Shown: one piece after another, positions 63,063 through 64,000 of the stretch
How positions within the stretch are numbered: the first letter of the stretch is position 1
How the letters are laid out: each line of letters starts with the position of its first letter
Notes under the pieces: model-generated
The model's database searches: none
What the model saw: the letters and a program-made list of their open reading frames with translations, nothing else
What the model was told of the DNA's origin: nothing
Origin: Peltaster fructicola
Taxonomy: Eukaryota > Ascomycota > Dothideomycetes
Assembly (NCBI GenBank): GCA_001592805.2
Contig: CP051142.1
Span: forward strand, 930,001-994,000
Direction of reading: 5' to 3'
DNA: 64,000 nt
Made by a program: the position numbers and the translations under genes

Positions 63063-64000
63063 TCAATGAGCATGCCCAAACTGCGTAAGCAACGGCAGAA
63101 GCATGCCGAGCACAGTCACGCCCACGTTCGTCAAGCCCTCGCTGTTAGCAGCCTTGCTATTTTGAGGTGACTCGTAGATGCCCATCGTCGGCTCGGCGAA
63201 ACCATTCGTATGACCATTCTCCTGATCATGCGGGTTGTCTTGCATGGTGTGCATAGCGACGTAGAGAAAAGTACCTCCAGAAAACAGTAAGAGCAGACCT
63301 GTGATGAACTCTGTATTCGCACTGTCCATCGAGCCGAACCCCAGCAAGTGAGCCGCTGTCCATGTGAGTAAAGCGCCTACTGGTGCTGCCAGTGAGAATA
63401 TGATGAGGTGTGTCTTTGCAGCACGTTTGCTGACTCCTTGCTTGAGCAGAACTGATGTCAATCCAAATGCCGCCGGAGCTTTGTGTACCATCAGCGCAAT
63501 GAATATTATAAAGCTAAGGCTGTTCTTTGATGTCGATGAGGCTCCCAGGGCGATACCATCTGCTGCTGCATGTATCACAAGACCGACTGTTGTGCTCGAT
63601 GCCTTGCCTTCATCGTGTGTTTCTGCAGCACCCTCAGCGCCGTCCCCTGTGCCCGTCGGAGTCCTGTTGAAGCTGAGAGAAGTCAGGTTGATCTGGAAGC
63701 GCCGAGGCTGTGACGGAGGTGTGATGTGCTTAGGGAGCTCGTCGATCAGATACATGAGGACAAAGCCAAGAATGATTGAAATGCCGACATATGCGTGTGG
63801 ATTGTGATCATCGTCGTCGTCCTTGTCATCGTCCTCCTTTTTGTAAATGTACTCGTCCAGATCGTCAGCCGTCTTCAGAGAGGAATGCTTCACATCATGT
63901 TGTCCAAAATCGCCCTCTGACGGTACACCGGATCCGACAGGCAGGATGTTGTACGTCTCTTCTCGCGTTGAACTCACGTCTCTTGCAACGTGTGGCGCAG
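63063..64000 (-). CDS. ZIP-family metal transporter, SLC39A9/Atx2 type (N-terminus beyond right edge)
   Basis: Golgi-type ZIP carrier (yeast Atx2, human ZIP9) moving Zn or Mn. The frame stays open to the window end (…APHVARDVSSTREETYNILP), and the first membrane helices lie outside. An ATG is not visible; the GTG at 63977 is not a start. Visible parts: an acidic loop (YKKEDDDKDDDDDHNPHAYV), ISIILGFVLMYLIDELPKHI, the metal-site helix VIHAAADGIALGASS, its partner ALMVHKAPAAFGLTSVLLKQ and HLIIFSLAAPVGALLTW. The last helices are FITGLLLLFSGGTFLYVAMH and VGVTVLGMLLPLLTQFGHAH. It ends in the typical HAH-type tail. It is tail-to-tail with the BAR-SH3 gene, with only 59 bases between the stops. Confidence 0.88.
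   Translation of the reverse strand, partial: APHVARDVSSTREETYNILPVGSGVPSEGDFGQHDVKHSSLKTADDLDEYIYKKEDDDKDDDDDHNPHAYVGISIILGFVLMYLIDELPKHITPPSQPRRFQINLTSLSFNRTPTGTGDGAEGAAETHDEGKASSTTVGLVIHAAADGIALGASSTSKNSLSFIIFIALMVHKAPAAFGLTSVLLKQGVSKRAAKTHLIIFSLAAPVGALLTWTAAHLLGFGSMDSANTEFITGLLLLFSGGTFLYVAMHTMQDNPHDQENGHTNGFAEPTMGIYESPQNSKAANSEGLTNVGVTVLGMLLPLLTQFGHAH

Noticed and set aside
1-64000. Search for tRNA, rRNA, CRISPR, LTR or virus-like elements and secondary-metabolite core genes
   Set aside because: No T-loop/anticodon pattern, repeat-spacer series, long direct repeats, reverse transcriptase, capsid, PKS or NRPS sequence was recognised.

Overview
The window is nuclear DNA of a filamentous ascomycete (Pezizomycotina). 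The evidence is the gene content (palF of the fungal ambient-pH pathway, fungal Lys1, xylose reductase, recyclin-1, a hybrid histidine kinase, a GH17 glucanase joined to a But2 domain) and the intron style. Introns are mostly 44 to 60 bases, with GTRNGT donors, CTAAC/CTGAC-like branch sites and short AG acceptors. Genes lie on both strands with no operon logic. A placement in Dothideomycetes is possible from the overall feel of the proteins but is not proven here.

Layout. 1-5 kb: ECM29 (cut by the left edge), an Erv2-type sulfhydryl oxidase, and a two-finger C2H2 factor followed by a 2.6 kb leader or gap. 7.5-17 kb: a dihydroxyacetone-kinase-like protein with a normal DhaL half and a degenerate Dak1 half, a membrane-anchored RlpA-like barrel protein, an Arg/Ser-rich membrane protein, SDH assembly factor 2, a BTB protein, the p24 protein Erv25 and a His/Thr-rich secreted protein. 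18.6-32 kb: an Arf-GAP with UBA and NPF motifs, ornithine aminotransferase, a small membrane protein, recyclin-1 and a GAF-type hybrid histidine kinase. 33-41 kb: PalF, the GH17-But2 wall protein, Dph4 and a C2-domain protein. 41.1-41.8 kb: a MITE-like DNA transposon with perfect 44-bp ends. 42-51 kb: MCM7, Lys1 (six exons), an MFS monocarboxylate-type carrier, an F-box protein and a DEK_C-SWIB protein. 52-64 kb: eIF3b, a GFA-family protein, xylose reductase, two hypotheticals, a GST-like protein, a BAR-SH3 protein and a ZIP9/Atx2-type transporter cut by the right edge.

Most genes are housekeeping and are not functionally clustered. A loose theme is membrane traffic (Erv25, Gts1-like Arf-GAP, recyclin-1, PalF, BAR-SH3). 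No CRISPR, tRNA, rRNA, virus-like element or secondary-metabolite cluster was seen.

The most useful second-look items are: an inverted pair of PacC core sites upstream of palF; the DAK protein that has lost the Dak1 phosphate/substrate motif; the intact MITE; an in-frame intron hidden in ornithine aminotransferase; and a recurring pattern of single-base frame slips (ECM29, MCM7, two membrane-protein genes, the F-box gene) that looks like base-call indels rather than biology.
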